Assembly: GCA_028711875.1 (NCBI GenBank)
Contig: JAQTRJ010000112.1
Coordinates: 1-6,940 of the forward strand
DNA from: a bacterium
Lineage (GTDB): Bacteria; Electryoneota; RPQS01
Length of the DNA stretch: 6,940 nt
Reading direction: 5' to 3'
Made by a program: the position numbers and the translations under genes. Below the pieces are notes generated by a model. The model had not been told where the DNA came from. It saw only the letters and a list, made by a program, of their open reading frames with translations, and did not search any database. Shown one piece after another: positions 6,040-6,940 of this stretch. The number at the start of each line of letters is the position of its first letter. The first letter of the stretch is position 1.

Positions 6040-6940
6040 TCACGCGGAGCGGGGCAGCGTGCGGCCCACGTAAGGCGCGAGCTCCGCAAGCTGGCGGGTC
6101 AAGTCATCGAGTTCGGGCGGATTGAGCGACTGGAAACCATCCGAGAGCGCCCGCGCGGGATCGGGATGGATTTCCACCATGATTCCGTCGGCTCCGGCGG
6201 CGATGGACGCGCGCGCCAGCGCGGGCACGAGATCGCGCCGTCCGGCGGCGTGCGAGGGATCGGTGATGATGGGAAGATGGGACATCGCTTTGATCGCCGG
6301 CACGATGCTGAGATCGAGCGTGTTGCGCGTATAGTCGGAGAAAGTGCGAATGCCGCGCTCGCAGAGAATCACGTCGGGATTGCCCTCGGCCATGATGTAC
6401 TCCGCCGCTCCGAGAAATTCCTCCAGCGTCGCCGCCACGCCGCGCTTGAGCAGCACGGGTTTGCCGCAGCGCGCGGCGCGTTTGAGCAGCACGTAGTTGT
6501 GCATGTTGCGCGCGCCGATCTGCACGACGTCGAGAAACTCTGCGGCGAGCTCAGCGCTGCGCTCGTCCACCACTTCGCTGACCACCGGCAGTCCGACCGC
6601 CGCGCTGACGTCGGCGAGAATCTTCATGCCCTCTTCGCCGAGTCCCTGAAACGAATAGGGCGACGTGCGCGGTTTGTAGGCTCCGCCGCGGAGCAGCTTA
6701 GCGCCGCAGCTTTTGACGCGCAGCGCCGCTTCAAAGAGCTGCTGTTTCGATTCCACGGCGCACGGCCCGGCGATGATCGTAAGCTCGCTGCCGCCGATGA
6801 CGGCGTCGCCGATGCGAATGACCGTGTTTTCGGGATGGCGCTCGCGCAGAACCAATTGGAACGGCTGGGACACGCGCACGGTTTTGAGCACGCCGGGCAG
6901 CGCGTCCACCAGCGACGGATCAAGCGGCCGTTTATTGCCG
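6040..6940 (-). CDS. aroF: 3-deoxy-7-phosphoheptulonate (DAHP) synthase, 5' end beyond the window
   Basis: Condenses phosphoenolpyruvate with erythrose-4-phosphate to DAHP, the entry step of the shikimate pathway. The C-terminal 299 residues are visible. Counting from the first complete codon, the visible part has the end of an N-terminal ferredoxin-like segment ([11 protein letters not shown], 13-23; [14 protein letters not shown], 27-40) and then the TIM barrel: AGPC (57-60), [15 protein letters not shown] (85-99), QIGARN (140-145), KPVLLKRG (160-167), CERGIRTF (193-200), [10 protein letters not shown] (227-236) and VEIHPDP (255-261). Cys60, His230, Glu256 and Asp267 are the expected metal ligands. 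It belongs to the type related to KDO8P synthase, with the N-terminal regulatory domain found in the Thermotoga maritima enzyme, where it mediates Tyr/Phe inhibition. The frame has no stop up to the edge, and the residues before the GTG at 6909 still fit the family, so that GTG is internal. About 40-60 residues are probably missing. The TGA stop lies 16 nt before aroA. Confidence 0.95.
   Translation of the reverse strand, partial: GNKRPLDPSLVDALPGVLKTVRVSQPFQLVLRERHPENTVIRIGDAVIGGSELTIIAGPCAVESKQQLFEAALRVKSCGAKLLRGGAYKPRTSPYSFQGLGEEGMKILADVSAAVGLPVVSEVVDERSAELAAEFLDVVQIGARNMHNYVLLKRAARCGKPVLLKRGVAATLEEFLGAAEYIMAEGNPDVILCERGIRTFSDYTRNTLDLSIVPAIKAMSHLPIITDPSHAAGRRDLVPALARASIAAGADGIMVEIHPDPARALSDGFQSLNPPELDDLTRQLAELAPYVGRTLPRSA

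Noticed and set aside
6024..6089. N-terminal extension of aroA from a TTG at 6089
   Set aside because: It would add 22 Arg-rich residues encoded inside the end of aroF. The ATG at 6023 gives the family length and places the PGDKS motif at the expected distance.
1..6940. Mobile elements, CRISPR arrays, tRNA or other RNA genes
   Set aside because: No direct-repeat array, terminal inverted repeats, transposase motifs or tRNA-like cloverleaf were seen. Essentially every base lies in one of the seven minus-strand genes or in short junctions.

Overview
This window is almost entirely coding and reads on the minus strand from one end to the other. It is a compact amino-acid biosynthesis operon of a moderately GC-rich free-living bacterium. 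The evidence for a bacterium is tightly packed cistrons with 4-11 nt overlaps, GTG/TTG starts, Shine-Dalgarno-like sites and no introns. The phylum cannot be fixed from the sequence alone. The proteins look like general bacterial versions: a DAHP synthase of the Thermotoga/Bacillus-like type, a type II dehydroquinase, and an EPSP synthase with CP4-like motifs. The layout does not resemble the scattered aro genes of enteric bacteria.

In transcription order (right to left) the genes are: aroF (DAHP synthase, 5' end beyond the window, 6040-6940), aroA (EPSP synthase, 4734-6023), aroE (shikimate dehydrogenase, 3917-4744), aroC (chorismate synthase, 2754-3920), aroK (shikimate kinase, 2239-2763), a fused aroB-aroQ (3-dehydroquinate synthase joined to type II 3-dehydroquinase, 677-2242) and trxB (thioredoxin reductase, running off the left edge, 1-647). 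Junctions are a 16-nt gap (aroF/aroA), overlaps of 11, 4, 10 and 4 nt (aroA/aroE/aroC/aroK/aroBQ) and a 29-nt gap before trxB. No promoter or terminator is visible, so both ends of the transcription unit lie outside the window.

Together the six aro reading frames encode all seven steps from phosphoenolpyruvate plus erythrose-4-phosphate to chorismate, the precursor of Phe, Tyr, Trp, folate and quinones. Steps 1 to 7 are AroF, AroB, AroQ, AroE, AroK, AroA and AroC. Gene order does not follow pathway order.

The most notable feature is the AroB-AroQ fusion, which puts two consecutive steps (DAHP to 3-dehydroquinate to 3-dehydroshikimate) on one 521-residue chain. I see no unknown defence, mobile or RNA system here. 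The large plus-strand reading frames are shadows of the minus-strand genes.
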